Assembly (NCBI GenBank): GCA_963786225.1
Contig: CAWAYQ010000002.1
Location: forward strand, 14,566-78,565
DNA length: 64,000 nucleotides
Direction of reading: 5' to 3'
Source: Flaviflagellibacter sp963786225
GTDB lineage: Bacteria; Pseudomonadota; Alphaproteobacteria; Rhizobiales; Methylopilaceae
In this document: positions 1-8,769 of the stretch, one piece after another
Numbering within the stretch: position 1 is the stretch's first letter
How the letters are laid out: every line of letters starts with the position of its first letter
The notes under the pieces: model-generated
Told to the model about the DNA's origin: nothing
What the model saw: only the letters and a program-made list of their open reading frames with translations
Database searches by the model: none
Made by a program: the position numbers and the translations under genes

Positions 1-41
1 GTTTTCAAGACCGCTGCCTTAAACCACTCGGCCACCCGTCC
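1..41 (-). tRNA. tRNA-Ser (anticodon UGA), 5' part only
   Basis: Read on the minus strand, the gene begins GGACGGGTGGCCGAG at base 41, the usual acceptor and D-arm start of a bacterial serine tRNA. It runs to the anticodon loop CTTGAAA, which gives anticodon UGA. The window edge cuts it just after the anticodon stem, so the long variable arm, T arm and 3' end lie outside. It would decode UCA and related serine codons. It sits 40 bp from a 57-bp repeat that bounds an accessory segment. Confidence 0.9.
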
Positions 42-81
42 GCGCGCCAGTCACCACACCGCCGGTTTGAGGGCAAGTACC

Positions 82-138
82 CCCGGCCCATTCAATTTCA
101 AGCATCCGGCTTTACCTGGCGATGCATGGATCTGAGTC
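82..138. repeat. left copy of 57-bp direct repeat bounding the island
   Basis: This stretch aligns without gaps to 13460-13516, with 51 of 57 positions identical. Shared blocks include CCGGCTTTACCT and ATGCATGGAT. Similarity falls away on both sides apart from a short GGACA/ATCG echo just downstream. The copy lies between the tRNA-Ser 5' end and the LysR gene. The two copies frame 13.4 kb of transport and catabolic genes, which suggests that an insertion duplicated or brought in this sequence. No integrase is visible between them. Confidence 0.75.
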
Positions 139-233
139 GGCGGACATCGCCCGTTTCGAGGGAGTTCTTCTGCACAGGCGGAAGAAAAACGGGCGGCACG
201 CTCTCCAATTCCGCACATGTAGCGCTGATGGTT

Positions 234-1163
234 TCAGGAGGTTGCGTGCGGAAGCAACTCTTTCCGCCAGGGCGTCGGCGAGAGGATTTCCTGCAGAAAT
301 TGCAGGAAATGGGTGGTACGGGCCGCGCGGCCATGGCGCGATCCCAGCAGCGCAACGACATCGGCGGCGGGAGGAGACCACTCAGGCAGGAGGCGAACCA
401 GTCGCCCGGCCTGAAGGTCTTCCGCGACATCCCATTCGGAGCGAACCACAACGGCAAGGCCAGCGAGCGCCCAATTGCGCACGATCGCGCCATCATTGCT
501 CGACATGGCAGGATGGATCCGTACGGATTCCGTGCCGAAGCTCTCGTGGTAGAAGCGCCAGTGAGTGGCGTCTTGGCTGTTCTCGCGCAGCGCCGCGCAT
601 GCGTGGTGCTGCAGATCTTTCGGGCTATCTGGCGCGCCCCGCCGCGCCAGATAGTCGGGTGAAGCGCACAGGATGCGGTCGTTGCGCGCCAGCACCCGCA
701 TCTGCATGGCGGAGTCGATCAGCTCGCCGACATGGACGATAACGTCCCACGACTCGGTCTTTTCCGAAATCGGGTTGTCAAACAGATCGAGCCCGACTGA
801 GGTCTCGGGATAGCGCTTGTGGAAGTGTGCGGCGGCGGGCGCGACGAAGCGCCGGCCGAAACCGAACGGCGCGGCGATGCGCAGGTGCCCGGTCACGGTG
901 CCGCGCCGGCTCGCGAGTGTCTCGGCGAGGTCGTCGACCTCGGCGATCAGCCCCCGGCCGCGCGTCGACACCAACTCGCCCTCATCGGTGAGAGTGAGGT
1001 GCCGGGTCGAACGGTCGATGAGCCGCACGCCGATCCGTTCTTCTAGTAGACGCAGCCGCTGCGTCACCGCGGGCGGAGAAACATCGAGCGCACGGGCGGC
1101 GGCCGCCAGCGAGGTCGACTCTGCCACGATCGCGAAGAAACGAAGATCATCCGTCGAGATCAT
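234..1163 (-). CDS. LysR-family transcriptional regulator
   Basis: 309 aa, the normal length for the family. The N-terminal winged helix-turn-helix (about residues 4-62) has the typical LysR pattern with AAARALDVSPPAVTQRL, followed by a linker helix and a periplasmic-binding-type effector domain (about 90-295). It is transcribed away from the aldolase gene, the classical layout for a LysR protein controlling its neighbour. A palindrome at 1162-1179 overlaps its start codon, and a near-copy lies in front of the transporter operon, so it probably controls both units and itself. The effector is probably a hydroxy- or keto-acid handled by the neighbouring enzymes, but this is inference. Confidence 0.9.
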   Translation of the reverse strand: MISTDDLRFFAIVAESTSLAAAARALDVSPPAVTQRLRLLEERIGVRLIDRSTRHLTLTDEGELVSTRGRGLIAEVDDLAETLASRRGTVTGHLRIAAPFGFGRRFVAPAAAHFHKRYPETSVGLDLFDNPISEKTESWDVIVHVGELIDSAMQMRVLARNDRILCASPDYLARRGAPDSPKDLQHHACAALRENSQDATHWRFYHESFGTESVRIHPAMSSNDGAIVRNWALAGLAVVVRSEWDVAEDLQAGRLVRLLPEWSPPAADVVALLGSRHGRAARTTHFLQFLQEILSPTPWRKELLPHATS

Positions 1164-1179
1164 TAACGCTCAGCTTAAT
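1162..1179. promoter_or_regulatory. probable LysR operator, copy 1
   Basis: ATTAA-N8-TTAAT palindrome in the divergent lysR/aldolase spacer, overlapping the lysR start codon. It matches 3234-3251 at 14 of 18 positions (joint form ATTAASGCTSRRCTTAAT). LysR proteins bind interrupted dyads in such spacers. The position suggests autoregulation together with control of the aldolase promoter. The assignment to this regulator is inferred. Confidence 0.55.
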
Positions 1180-1287
1180 TCACAATCGGCATCGAGCTTA
1201 GTGGAGTCATCGGCCCCGCGTCGATAGCGTTGCTGACGGTCCACGGACCGGGACGGTCTTCGGGATCGGCCGGAAGGAGACGCCAAG

Positions 1288-2103
1288 ATGGAAGTCAGGG
1301 GAAACATTGCGCGCCAGCGCATGGAGCGCGGCGAGGTCGCGATCGGCATAGGGGTCAAATTCGCTCGTACCATCGACATCGCCAAGGCCATGAAGGCGGC
1401 CGATTTCGACTGGCTGTTCATCGATCTCGAACATGGCTCGATGTCGCTCGACACAGCTTCGCAGATCGCGACGGCGGCGCTTGATGTCGGTATCACCCCG
1501 CTGGTCCGCGTGCCGAATGGCGAGTTCGGCATGGCGACGCGGCTGCTCGACAACGGCGCCATGGGCATCGTGATGCCCCATGTCGACACCGCCGACGAGG
1601 CGCGGGAGATCGTCTCGAAGCTGAAATTCCCGCCGGTCGGCCACCGGTCGGTGTCGAGCGGCTTGCCGCATCTCGATTATAAGCCGCTGGGCATGCGCGT
1701 GATCGCCGAAACGCTGAACGCGGCGATGCTGAACGTGGTGATGCTGGAGACGCCGCAGGCGATCGACAATGCCGAGGAGATTGCCAGCGTACCGGGCATC
1801 GACGTGCTGCTGATCGGCTCGAACGACCTCTGCGCGGAAATGGGCATACCCGGCGATTTCGCCAATCCGCGGCTCGGCGAGGCGGTGAGCCGCGTGGTCG
1901 CGGCCTGCCGTAAGTACGGAAAATGGCCGGGCTTCGCCGGCGTCTATGACGAGTCGCTGCTGCCGCGCTATGTGGAGCAAGGTCCGCTTTTCGTGCTCTG
2001 CGGCACCGACATCTCAATGCTGATCGCCGCCGCGAGCCGGCGCGCCAGCTTCATGCGCAATCTGACGAGCAGCGCGGCCGAGGCACAGCGCGCTGCGGTC
2101 TGA
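1288..2103 (+). CDS. HpcH/HpaI-family aldolase
   Basis: 271 aa. Members are metal-dependent class II aldolases that cleave 2-keto-3-deoxy or 4-hydroxy-2-oxo acids, usually to pyruvate and an aldehyde. Visible marks are the FIDLEHG segment carrying the catalytic-region His, the VRVP strand, the G(A)MGIVMPHVDTADEA stretch with the metal/substrate region, and a late LLIGSNDLCAEMG. A good ribosome site (AAGGAG, 1274-1279) fixes the ATG. It is the first gene of a rightward unit with the Ldh dehydrogenase 15 bp downstream. The exact substrate cannot be read from the sequence. Confidence 0.88.
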   Translation: MEVRGNIARQRMERGEVAIGIGVKFARTIDIAKAMKAADFDWLFIDLEHGSMSLDTASQIATAALDVGITPLVRVPNGEFGMATRLLDNGAMGIVMPHVDTADEAREIVSKLKFPPVGHRSVSSGLPHLDYKPLGMRVIAETLNAAMLNVVMLETPQAIDNAEEIASVPGIDVLLIGSNDLCAEMGIPGDFANPRLGEAVSRVVAACRKYGKWPGFAGVYDESLLPRYVEQGPLFVLCGTDISMLIAAASRRASFMRNLTSSAAEAQRAAV

Positions 2104-2118
2104 CACAAGGGGCGAGCA

Positions 2119-3186
2119 ATGAATATTGATGTGGTGGGGCGCCCGGTGCGCGTGGGCGCGCATGCGCTTGAGGACTGGGTGGCGGTGGTCTTCGAGCGTT
2201 GCGGAGTGCCGCAGGCTGACGCGCGCGTCACCGCCTCGGTGCTGGTGCGCACCAATCTCCGCGGCATCGACACCCACGGCGTGACGCGGGTGCTGCCCTA
2301 TATCGAAAAGCTGCGCTCGGGCGAGGTGAACGCCGCCGCCGCGCCGCGTTCCGAGGTGCGCGAGGGCGTGCTGCATTTTGACGGTGACGGCGGGCTCGGC
2401 CAGCTGGTGGCCAGTCGCGCGGTCGATGAGGCGGTGGCGCTTGTCCATTCCCAGCCGGTGGCGATGGGGCTGATCCGCGGCAGCGGCCACCTCGCAGCGC
2501 TGGGCCTGTTCGTGCTGGCGGCCGCCGAGCAGGGCATGATCGCCCTGCTCTGCCAGGAAACCCCGCCGCTCATGGCGTTGGCCGGCGCTCTCGGCCCCGC
2601 CATCGGCAATAATCCTATCGCCTATGCGTTCCCGGTCGCCGGCAGGGCGCCGCTGGTGTTCGACATGGCGACCAGCGTGGTGGCGCGCGGCAATGTATTG
2701 CAGGCCGCGCGCGACAAACTGCAGATACCGGAGGGCTGGTCGATTGGGCCGGACGGCGCGCCGACAACAGACCCGCAGGTTGCGCTGAAAGGCGCCATGC
2801 TGCCGGTCGCCGGACACAAAGGCATCGGCCTCGCTATGCTGGTACAGGTGCTGGCGGGCAGTCTCAGCGGGTCGGAGAGCGCTGAGAGCGCCGCCAGTTT
2901 CGGCGCGGCGAGTTCGGCCGGCAATGTCAGCGCCTTCCTGCTGGTGATCAATCCGGACCGGGTGATCGGCCGCGCCGCGTTCGACGCGCATGTGGCTCAA
3001 TGGCTGTCTACCTACACCGGCGCATCGGGCGCGGACGCCCGCTACCCTGGCGAGAGGGCGGCGGCGTGCGAGGTCGAAAGGGCGCGCGACGGCATCCCGC
3101 TGCCGATGGGTGTGGTCGCCGAGTTGCGCAAGGTCGGCGAACTCGTAAGCGTGCCCTTCGATCTGGTGCCCGGCGCATCCATCTGA
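2119..3186 (+). CDS. Ldh-family (LDH2/YlbC type) malate/lactate-like oxidoreductase
   Basis: 355 aa, typical for the NAD(P)-dependent LDH2 family, which is unrelated to classical lactate dehydrogenase and acts on malate, lactate, sulfolactate, ureidoglycolate or diketogulonate. Marks are LRGIDTHGVTR near residue 50, the GSGHLAALG region (the family usually has H-F-G here), GNNPIAYAFP, VAGHKGIGLAML and the late YPGERA. It follows the aldolase by 15 bp and is probably co-transcribed. The likely role is interconversion of a 2-hydroxy and a 2-keto acid in the same pathway. Confidence 0.88.
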   Translation: MNIDVVGRPVRVGAHALEDWVAVVFERCGVPQADARVTASVLVRTNLRGIDTHGVTRVLPYIEKLRSGEVNAAAAPRSEVREGVLHFDGDGGLGQLVASRAVDEAVALVHSQPVAMGLIRGSGHLAALGLFVLAAAEQGMIALLCQETPPLMALAGALGPAIGNNPIAYAFPVAGRAPLVFDMATSVVARGNVLQAARDKLQIPEGWSIGPDGAPTTDPQVALKGAMLPVAGHKGIGLAMLVQVLAGSLSGSESAESAASFGAASSAGNVSAFLLVINPDRVIGRAAFDAHVAQWLSTYTGASGADARYPGERAAACEVERARDGIPLPMGVVAELRKVGELVSVPFDLVPGASI

Positions 3187-3233
3187 AACATCGACTGATA
3201 TCCAGAATACGCAGATGACGGGCACGTTCCGAC

Positions 3234-3251
3234 ATTAAGGCTGGACTTAAT
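3234..3251. promoter_or_regulatory. probable LysR operator, copy 2
   Basis: ATTAA-N8-TTAAT palindrome, 14 of 18 identical to 1162-1179. It lies 57 bp before the remnant gene at 3308 and about 440 bp before the first intact transporter gene. It was therefore probably the operator of an operon whose first gene has decayed. Binding by the LysR protein at 234-1163 is inferred from the shared motif and island membership. Confidence 0.55.
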
Positions 3252-3307
3252 CGAATAGTCATCACGGGCGGAATTGTTGCCGATGGCCGAGTTGGCCATG
3301 CTCAAGA

Positions 3308-3595
3308 GTGATGGATGTTCACGATGCCTCCCTCCCGCTCGACCGTCCCGAGGCCGGTGACGGCGAGTTGGCCGTGTCGGCGACACGCGAGCCCTTCGAC
3401 ACGCGGGCGACACCGGCGCTCGTGGTCGAGGCCGCGCGTATGGACGCGAACATCGAGCGGATGCGTCTGAGACTCGCGATGCCCGCCCAGCACGATCGCT
3501 ATCACGTCCACGAGAGACGGTTCGCGGAACATCAAGGCTATCTGGCCGCGGTTCGGCGGATGGTGAACACCGGGGGACCAACAGCCTCCGCCTGA
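3308..3595 (+). pseudogene. remnant of a PLP enzyme, D-threonine aldolase/D-serine dehydratase-like N-terminus
   Basis: The reading frame gives 95 aa. Residues around 27-52 (FDTRATPALVVEAARMDANI) match the start of the alanine-racemase-fold N-domain of D-threonine aldolase/DSD1 proteins, where a TPALVVD strand is followed by a helix holding N-I-x-R-M. After about residue 57 the similarity stops, and the PLP lysine and the rest of the roughly 370-aa enzyme are missing. I see no continuation in the other frames. The rest of 3187-3693 holds an operator-like palindrome and no other gene. The enzyme was probably the lost first gene of the transport operon. The family call rests on a short segment. 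Confidence 0.5.
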
Positions 3596-3693
3596 GGCTT
3601 CCATGCATAAAAGGACGCACGTCAGCGCAACTAAATCGAGCTTCGGGAAACGAGGCCGACAGGTTGAGGAAACGGCCATTTTGGGAGGAGTCC

Positions 3694-5211
3694 GTGAGAC
3701 TTTTATCAATGTTTGCCATCGCCGCGTCGATGATCTTCTTGCCGACGCAACTCTACGCGCAGAACCCTGCGCGCTCCGTCACCATCGTCCTGCCTGAAGC
3801 CCTGCAGACCGTCGAGCCGTGCCAGTCGGCCGTCTCCACCGTCGGCCGCGTGATCAAGCAGAACGTAACCGAGACGCTGACCGAGCTCGATCCCGACACC
3901 GGAACCATCAAGCCGCGCCTCGCCACCTCGTGGGAGCGGCTGAACGACGACACCTGGAGCCTCAAGCTGCGCGAGGGCGTAAAATTCCATGACGGCGCGC
4001 CGTTCAACGCCGACGCGGTGATCTACTCAATCAACCGCACCATGGACACAGCGCTGACCTGCATGGTTCGCAACAAGTTCTTCGGCAAGGTGAAGTTCAG
4101 CTTCAAGGTCGTCGACCCCTACACGCTCAACATCACCACCGACCCGGCGCAGCCAATCCTGCCGACGGTGCTCAGCACTATGACGATCACCTCGCCCAAC
4201 ACCAAGATGGGCGAAGCCAGCCGCAAGCCCGCCGGCACCGGTCCGTACGCGATGACGACCTGGGACCCGGGCCAGAAGATCGTGCTGGACCGCTTCGACG
4301 GCTATTGGGGCGAAAAGCCCGACGTCGAGCGCGCCACCTATGTCTGGCGCACGGAATCGGCAGTGCAAGCGGCCATGGTCAGCGCCGGCGAGGCCGATAT
4401 CGCGCCGACCATCGCGATCCAGGATGCCAATAATCCGGCGACCGACTTCGCCTTTCCGAACTCGGAGACCAGCCGTATCCGCATCGGCTCCGACCAGGCG
4501 CCGCTGAACGACGCGCGGGTCCGCAAGGCACTGAACCTCGCCATCAACCGCGAAGCCTTCCGTGGCAGCATCTTGAGCAAGGACGTCATACCGGCCTCCC
4601 AGCTCGTGGTGCCGGCGATCAACGGCTACAACCCCGACCTCAAGCCGTGGCCGTTCGATCCGGCTGAGGCCAAGCGCCTGCTCGCGGCCGCCAAGGCCGA
4701 CGGCGTGCCGGTCGACAAGGAAATCCGGCTGATCAGCAGGACCAACATCTTCCCGAACGTGACCGAGACGATGGAAGCCCTGACGCAAATGTGGGGCGAT
4801 GTCGGGCTCAATGTGAAGCTGCAGATGCTGGAAGTGGCGCAGGTGCTGAAGCTCGGCACCAAGCCCTATGCGCCGGACCGGCAGCCGACCCTGGTCATCG
4901 ACCAACACGACAACAACACGGGCGATGCGTCCTTCACGATCCTCTACAAATATTCTTCGGACGGCGCGCAGTCGGACTCGAATGATCCCGAGGTCGATCG
5001 CCTGATCAAGGAAGGCACCGCCTCGGTCAATCCGAAACGGCGCGAACTCTACGAGCAGGCGTTCGCCCGCATCCAGCAGGTGGTGATCCCCGACGTGATG
5101 CTGTTCCACATGGTCGGCTACACCCGGGTCAATCCGCGGCTGATCTTCCGGCCGACGATCGCGACCAACAGCGAGCTGCAGCTCGCCCAGATCAAGTTCA
5201 AGTCGTCGTGA
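3694..5211 (+). CDS. ABC transporter substrate-binding protein, family 5 (first of tandem pair)
   Basis: About 505 aa from the GTG at 3694, chosen because GGGAGGAG ends 3 bases upstream and the protein then opens with a clean signal peptide cleaved near YAQ. The body is a dipeptide/oligopeptide/nickel-type binding protein: VKFHDGAPFNADAV, a GTGPYAM turn, WGEKPDVERATY, and DARVRKALNLAINRE. It delivers substrate in the periplasm to the permeases at 6871-8769. It is clearly paralogous to the next gene, with more than half of the residues shared by eye. The substrate is unknown. The enzymes around it suggest a hydroxy-acid derivative rather than a peptide. Confidence 0.9.
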   Translation: MRLLSMFAIAASMIFLPTQLYAQNPARSVTIVLPEALQTVEPCQSAVSTVGRVIKQNVTETLTELDPDTGTIKPRLATSWERLNDDTWSLKLREGVKFHDGAPFNADAVIYSINRTMDTALTCMVRNKFFGKVKFSFKVVDPYTLNITTDPAQPILPTVLSTMTITSPNTKMGEASRKPAGTGPYAMTTWDPGQKIVLDRFDGYWGEKPDVERATYVWRTESAVQAAMVSAGEADIAPTIAIQDANNPATDFAFPNSETSRIRIGSDQAPLNDARVRKALNLAINREAFRGSILSKDVIPASQLVVPAINGYNPDLKPWPFDPAEAKRLLAAAKADGVPVDKEIRLISRTNIFPNVTETMEALTQMWGDVGLNVKLQMLEVAQVLKLGTKPYAPDRQPTLVIDQHDNNTGDASFTILYKYSSDGAQSDSNDPEVDRLIKEGTASVNPKRRELYEQAFARIQQVVIPDVMLFHMVGYTRVNPRLIFRPTIATNSELQLAQIKFKSS

Positions 5212-5326
5212 GTCCCCTGTCCGGCCGGCAAACACCAGGCCGGCCGGACAGCACTTTGATGCCGGCGCGAACAATCCGCGGCGCCATCACGATCAACCAG
5301 ACAAAACAGATTCCCGGGAGGAGACC

Positions 5327-6847
5327 ATGAGGCACTGGACATTGCCCGCCGCCGCGCTCGCCACCTTCTGGCTGGCCGCCGGCTCTGCCGCCGCCGAGGC
5401 GTCCAAGGACGTGACGATCGTGCTGCCGGATTCCATCGACAACCTCGATCCGTGCCGCTCCGCGCGCAACGATGTCGGCCGCGTCATCAAGCAGAACGTC
5501 ACCGAGACGCTGACGCAGATCAAAGCGGAAGACGGCTCGCTCCAGCCTCGCCTCGCCACAGCATGGCAGCAGATCGATCGCGATACATGGCGGGTGACGC
5601 TTCGCAGCGGCGTAAAGTTTCACGATGGCAGCTCGTTCGACGCCAATGCGGTCGCGCATTCCATCGAGCGCACGCTGAACCCGAAACTCGACTGCACCAA
5701 CCGGCAGAAATTCTTCGGCGGCGTAACGCTGACGCCGAAGGTGATCGACGCGCAGACCCTCGAGATCGCGACGGTGCCGCCGCAGCCGATCCTGCCGACG
5801 CTGCTGAGCACCATGACCATTGTGCCGGCATCGACCCCCCTCGACCAGGCGGTGAAGAACCCGGTCGGCACCGGCCCCTTTGTCTTCAAGGAATGGGTGC
5901 CTGGCCAGAAGGTCGTGCTGGAGCGCTTTGACGGCTATTGGGGCGACAAGTCCGAGGTGGAGCGTGCCATCTTCGTCTATCGCGGTGAATCCGCCGTGGC
6001 GGCGGCGATGGTGGCGACCGGAGAAGCTGACCTCGCCCCCTACATTGCCGTGCAGGATGCGACCGACCCGAAGACCGATGTCGGCTACCTCAACACCGAC
6101 ACGGCGCAGGTGGTGCTCGCCAACAATGTGCCGCCGCTGAACGATATCCGCGTGCGCAAGGCGCTGAACCTTGCGGTGGACCGCCAGGCATTCATCGGCA
6201 CGATCCTCAGCAAGGATGTTCTGCCGGCGAGCCAGCTCGTGGTGCCGTTCATCAACGGCTATGCGCCGGACCTCAAGCCGTGGCCTTACGACCCCGATCA
6301 AGCCAAGAAGCTGCTGGCTGCGGCCAAGGCCGATGGCGTGCCGGTCGACCGTGAACTGACGTTGTTCGGCCGGCCGGGCTTCATGGCCAATCTGCCGGAC
6401 GTGATGAGCGCGCTCGCCCAGATGTGGGAAGCGGTCGGCCTGCGTGTAAAGACACAGATGATCGAAAAGGCGCAGTTCATCGAGCTCGTCAGCGCCCCTC
6501 ACCCGGCCGACCGGCCGGCGGGCATGTTCCTGAACCTGCACGACAACTCCAGCGGCGACGCGGTCTTTACGCTGTTCTTCAAATACAGCTCGAAGGGAGG
6601 GCAGAGCGAACTCGCCGATCCCGAGCTCGACAAGCTTATCATCGATGGCGGGCAGGCCACCGGCGACAAGCGGCGCGACCTCTACCAGCAGGCGTTCCGC
6701 CGCATCACCAAGGATATCGTGCCGGATGTGATGTTGTTCCACCTCGTCGGCAACAGCCGCGTCGGGCCGCGCATCGACTTCAAGCCAAATGCGCTGACCA
6801 ATAACGAGCTGCCGATCGCCGCGATCAAGTTCAAACCGAAATCCTAG
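5327..6847 (+). CDS. ABC transporter substrate-binding protein, family 5 (second of tandem pair)
   Basis: 506 aa with signal peptide (cleavage near AAAEA) and a strong ribosome site (GGGAGGAG) before the ATG. It has the same architecture as its upstream paralogue, including VGRVIKQNVTETLT, VKFHDGSSFDANAV, FDGYWGDKSEVERA and VRKALNLAVDRQAF. Both keep a cysteine after the first strand (EPC/DPC) and a second one near residue 115, possibly a disulfide pair. It probably serves the same membrane complex with a related ligand. The permease gene starts 23 bp later, so this is one operon. Confidence 0.9.
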   Translation: MRHWTLPAAALATFWLAAGSAAAEASKDVTIVLPDSIDNLDPCRSARNDVGRVIKQNVTETLTQIKAEDGSLQPRLATAWQQIDRDTWRVTLRSGVKFHDGSSFDANAVAHSIERTLNPKLDCTNRQKFFGGVTLTPKVIDAQTLEIATVPPQPILPTLLSTMTIVPASTPLDQAVKNPVGTGPFVFKEWVPGQKVVLERFDGYWGDKSEVERAIFVYRGESAVAAAMVATGEADLAPYIAVQDATDPKTDVGYLNTDTAQVVLANNVPPLNDIRVRKALNLAVDRQAFIGTILSKDVLPASQLVVPFINGYAPDLKPWPYDPDQAKKLLAAAKADGVPVDRELTLFGRPGFMANLPDVMSALAQMWEAVGLRVKTQMIEKAQFIELVSAPHPADRPAGMFLNLHDNSSGDAVFTLFFKYSSKGGQSELADPELDKLIIDGGQATGDKRRDLYQQAFRRITKDIVPDVMLFHLVGNSRVGPRIDFKPNALTNNELPIAAIKFKPKS

Positions 6848-6870
6848 CGAGCGGGATCGGGAGGACAGCC

Positions 6871-7788
6871 ATGTACAGCTATCTCGGAAAGCGTGTTGGG
6901 CAGAGTGCGCTCTCGATGATCGGCCTGATCATCCTCGTATTCTTCCTTGCACGCCTGACCGGTGACCCGTCGGCGCTGTATCTCCCGATCGACGCCACGG
7001 CGGAGATCCGGCAGGAATTCTCCGCGCTGCACGGTTTCGACCAGCCTGCGCTGGTGCAGTTCTGGAGCTTCCTTGCCGATCTCGCGCATCTCGATTTCGG
7101 CGAGTCGCTGCGGCAGGCACGCCCTGCCCTCGCCGTGGTGCTGGAGGCTTTCCCGACAACGCTGACGCTCGCCGCTTTCACCATGGCGATCTCGGTGTCG
7201 ATCGCGATAGTCACCGGCGCGCTCGCCGCGTGGCGGCCCGGCGGCTTCTTCGACCGCGTCACCAGCATCCTCTCGCTGCTCAGTGCCAGCGCGCCGAATT
7301 TTTGGGTCGCCATAGTCGGCATATTGGTGTTCGCGGTCGGGCTGCGGCTGCTGCCGACATCCGGCATCGGCGGGCCGAGTTACTGGGTACTGCCAATCGC
7401 CGTTCTCGTGCTGAGGCCGTGCGGGCTGATCGCGCAGGTCGTACGCGGCTCGATGATCAACGCGCTGTCTTCCGCCTATGTAAAGACGGCGCGCGCCAAG
7501 GGCGTGAAGAGCCGCGCCATCATCTTTGTCCACGCGCTGCGGAACGCCATGCTGCCGGTCATCACGGTGGCCGGCGACCAGGCGGCGGGCATCATCAACG
7601 GCGCCGTGGTGGTGGAGACGGTGTTCGGCTTCCCCGGCATCGGCAAGCTCTTGATCGATGCCATCACCTATCGCGACTTCGCAGTGCTGCAGGCCGCGGT
7701 CCTCGTCACCGCCGTCGCGATCTTCGCGCTGAATATCATTATCGACATCGGCTACGCGCTCCTCGATCCGCGCATCCGGCACATCTGA
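6871..7788 (+). CDS. ABC transporter permease, DppB/OppB type
   Basis: 305 aa integral membrane protein of the binding-protein-dependent transport family. An N-terminal membrane anchor (IGLIILVFFLARLTGDP) is followed by a periplasmic segment and about five more membrane helices. The cytoplasmic EAA loop that contacts the ATPase reads YVKTARAKGVKSRAI followed by FVHALRNAMLPV, the standard form for DppB-like subunits. It pairs with the DppC-like permease 18 bp downstream to make the heterodimeric channel. Confidence 0.92.
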   Translation: MYSYLGKRVGQSALSMIGLIILVFFLARLTGDPSALYLPIDATAEIRQEFSALHGFDQPALVQFWSFLADLAHLDFGESLRQARPALAVVLEAFPTTLTLAAFTMAISVSIAIVTGALAAWRPGGFFDRVTSILSLLSASAPNFWVAIVGILVFAVGLRLLPTSGIGGPSYWVLPIAVLVLRPCGLIAQVVRGSMINALSSAYVKTARAKGVKSRAIIFVHALRNAMLPVITVAGDQAAGIINGAVVVETVFGFPGIGKLLIDAITYRDFAVLQAAVLVTAVAIFALNIIIDIGYALLDPRIRHI

Positions 7789-7806
7789 GGACAACAGCTA
7801 CCAAAG

Positions 7807-8769
7807 ATGAACCGCACAATGACCTCAACCCTGCCCCCGACGACGACCGCGGTTACGAAAGAAAGCGGCGCCCTTGTCACCTCGCTGCGTCTCCTGATGC
7901 GGGACAAGCTGGCTTTCATCGCCGCGCTGTTTCTGTGCGTGGTGGTGTTCTGCGCCGTCGCCGGGCCGTGGCTGCTCGGGCCGGAAGCCACCACGATGAA
8001 TTTGCGCATGCGCAACGCGGCGCCATTCTCGCTGGACAAAGGATGGGTGTTCTTTCTCGGCGCCGATACGCTGGGACGCAGCATCCTCGCCCGCATCATC
8101 GTCGCCAGCCGCAACACCATCGCGGTCGCGGGTGGCGCGGTGGTGGTCTCGATGCTGATCGGCACCGCGCTCGGCCTGATCGCCGGCTTTCGCGGCGGCT
8201 GGGTCGCCAGCATCATCATGCGGCTTGCCGACATATTGATGAGCTTCCCCTCGCTGCTGCTGGCGGTGGTGGTTCTATATGTACTCGAGCCTCGGGTATC
8301 CAATGTGGTTCTGGTGCTCGCCATCACCCGTATCCCGGTCTATCTGCGCACGGTGCGCGCCGAGGTGCTCGAGGTACGCGAGCGCATGTTCGTGCTGGCG
8401 GCGCGAGTGATGGGCGCGAGCCCGTGGCGCATCGTCTGGCGACACATCTTGCCGGTCGTGGTGCCCACGCTGATCACGGTCGCGACGCTCGACTTCGCCT
8501 TCATCATGCTGGCGGAATCCAGCCTCTCCTTCCTCGGCCTCGGCATCCAGCCGCCGGAAATCAGCTGGGGCCTGATGGTGGCGGACGGGCGTAACTACCT
8601 GTCCTCCGCCTGGTGGCTCGCCTTCTGGCCCGGGCTTGCCATCATGCTCACGACCACCGCGCTGAATCTTCTCTCCAACTGGGTGCGCATCGCGACCGAC
8701 CCGAAGCAGCGCTGGCGCCTCGAACAGAGCAGCACGGGCGCAGCCGACAGAGGCGGGAGATCGCGATGA
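7807..8769 (+). CDS. ABC transporter permease, DppC/OppC type
   Basis: 320 aa. The N-terminal tail and first helix (FIAALFLCVVVFCAVAGPWLL) are as in the DppC N-domain. LGADTLGRSILARIIVASRNT marks the start of the transport domain, and the EAA loop reads RERMFVLAARVMGASPWRI. The C-terminus overlaps the ATPase start in an ATGA junction, so the two are translationally coupled. A second start (ATG 15 bases later) is possible. Confidence 0.92.
   Translation: MNRTMTSTLPPTTTAVTKESGALVTSLRLLMRDKLAFIAALFLCVVVFCAVAGPWLLGPEATTMNLRMRNAAPFSLDKGWVFFLGADTLGRSILARIIVASRNTIAVAGGAVVVSMLIGTALGLIAGFRGGWVASIIMRLADILMSFPSLLLAVVVLYVLEPRVSNVVLVLAITRIPVYLRTVRAEVLEVRERMFVLAARVMGASPWRIVWRHILPVVVPTLITVATLDFAFIMLAESSLSFLGLGIQPPEISWGLMVADGRNYLSSAWWLAFWPGLAIMLTTTALNLLSNWVRIATDPKQRWRLEQSSTGAADRGGRSR

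Noticed and set aside
5198..6742. 514-codon open frame antisense to the second island binding protein
   Set aside because: The same shadow pattern appears opposite its paralogue, which is expected if it only reflects codon structure of the real genes.
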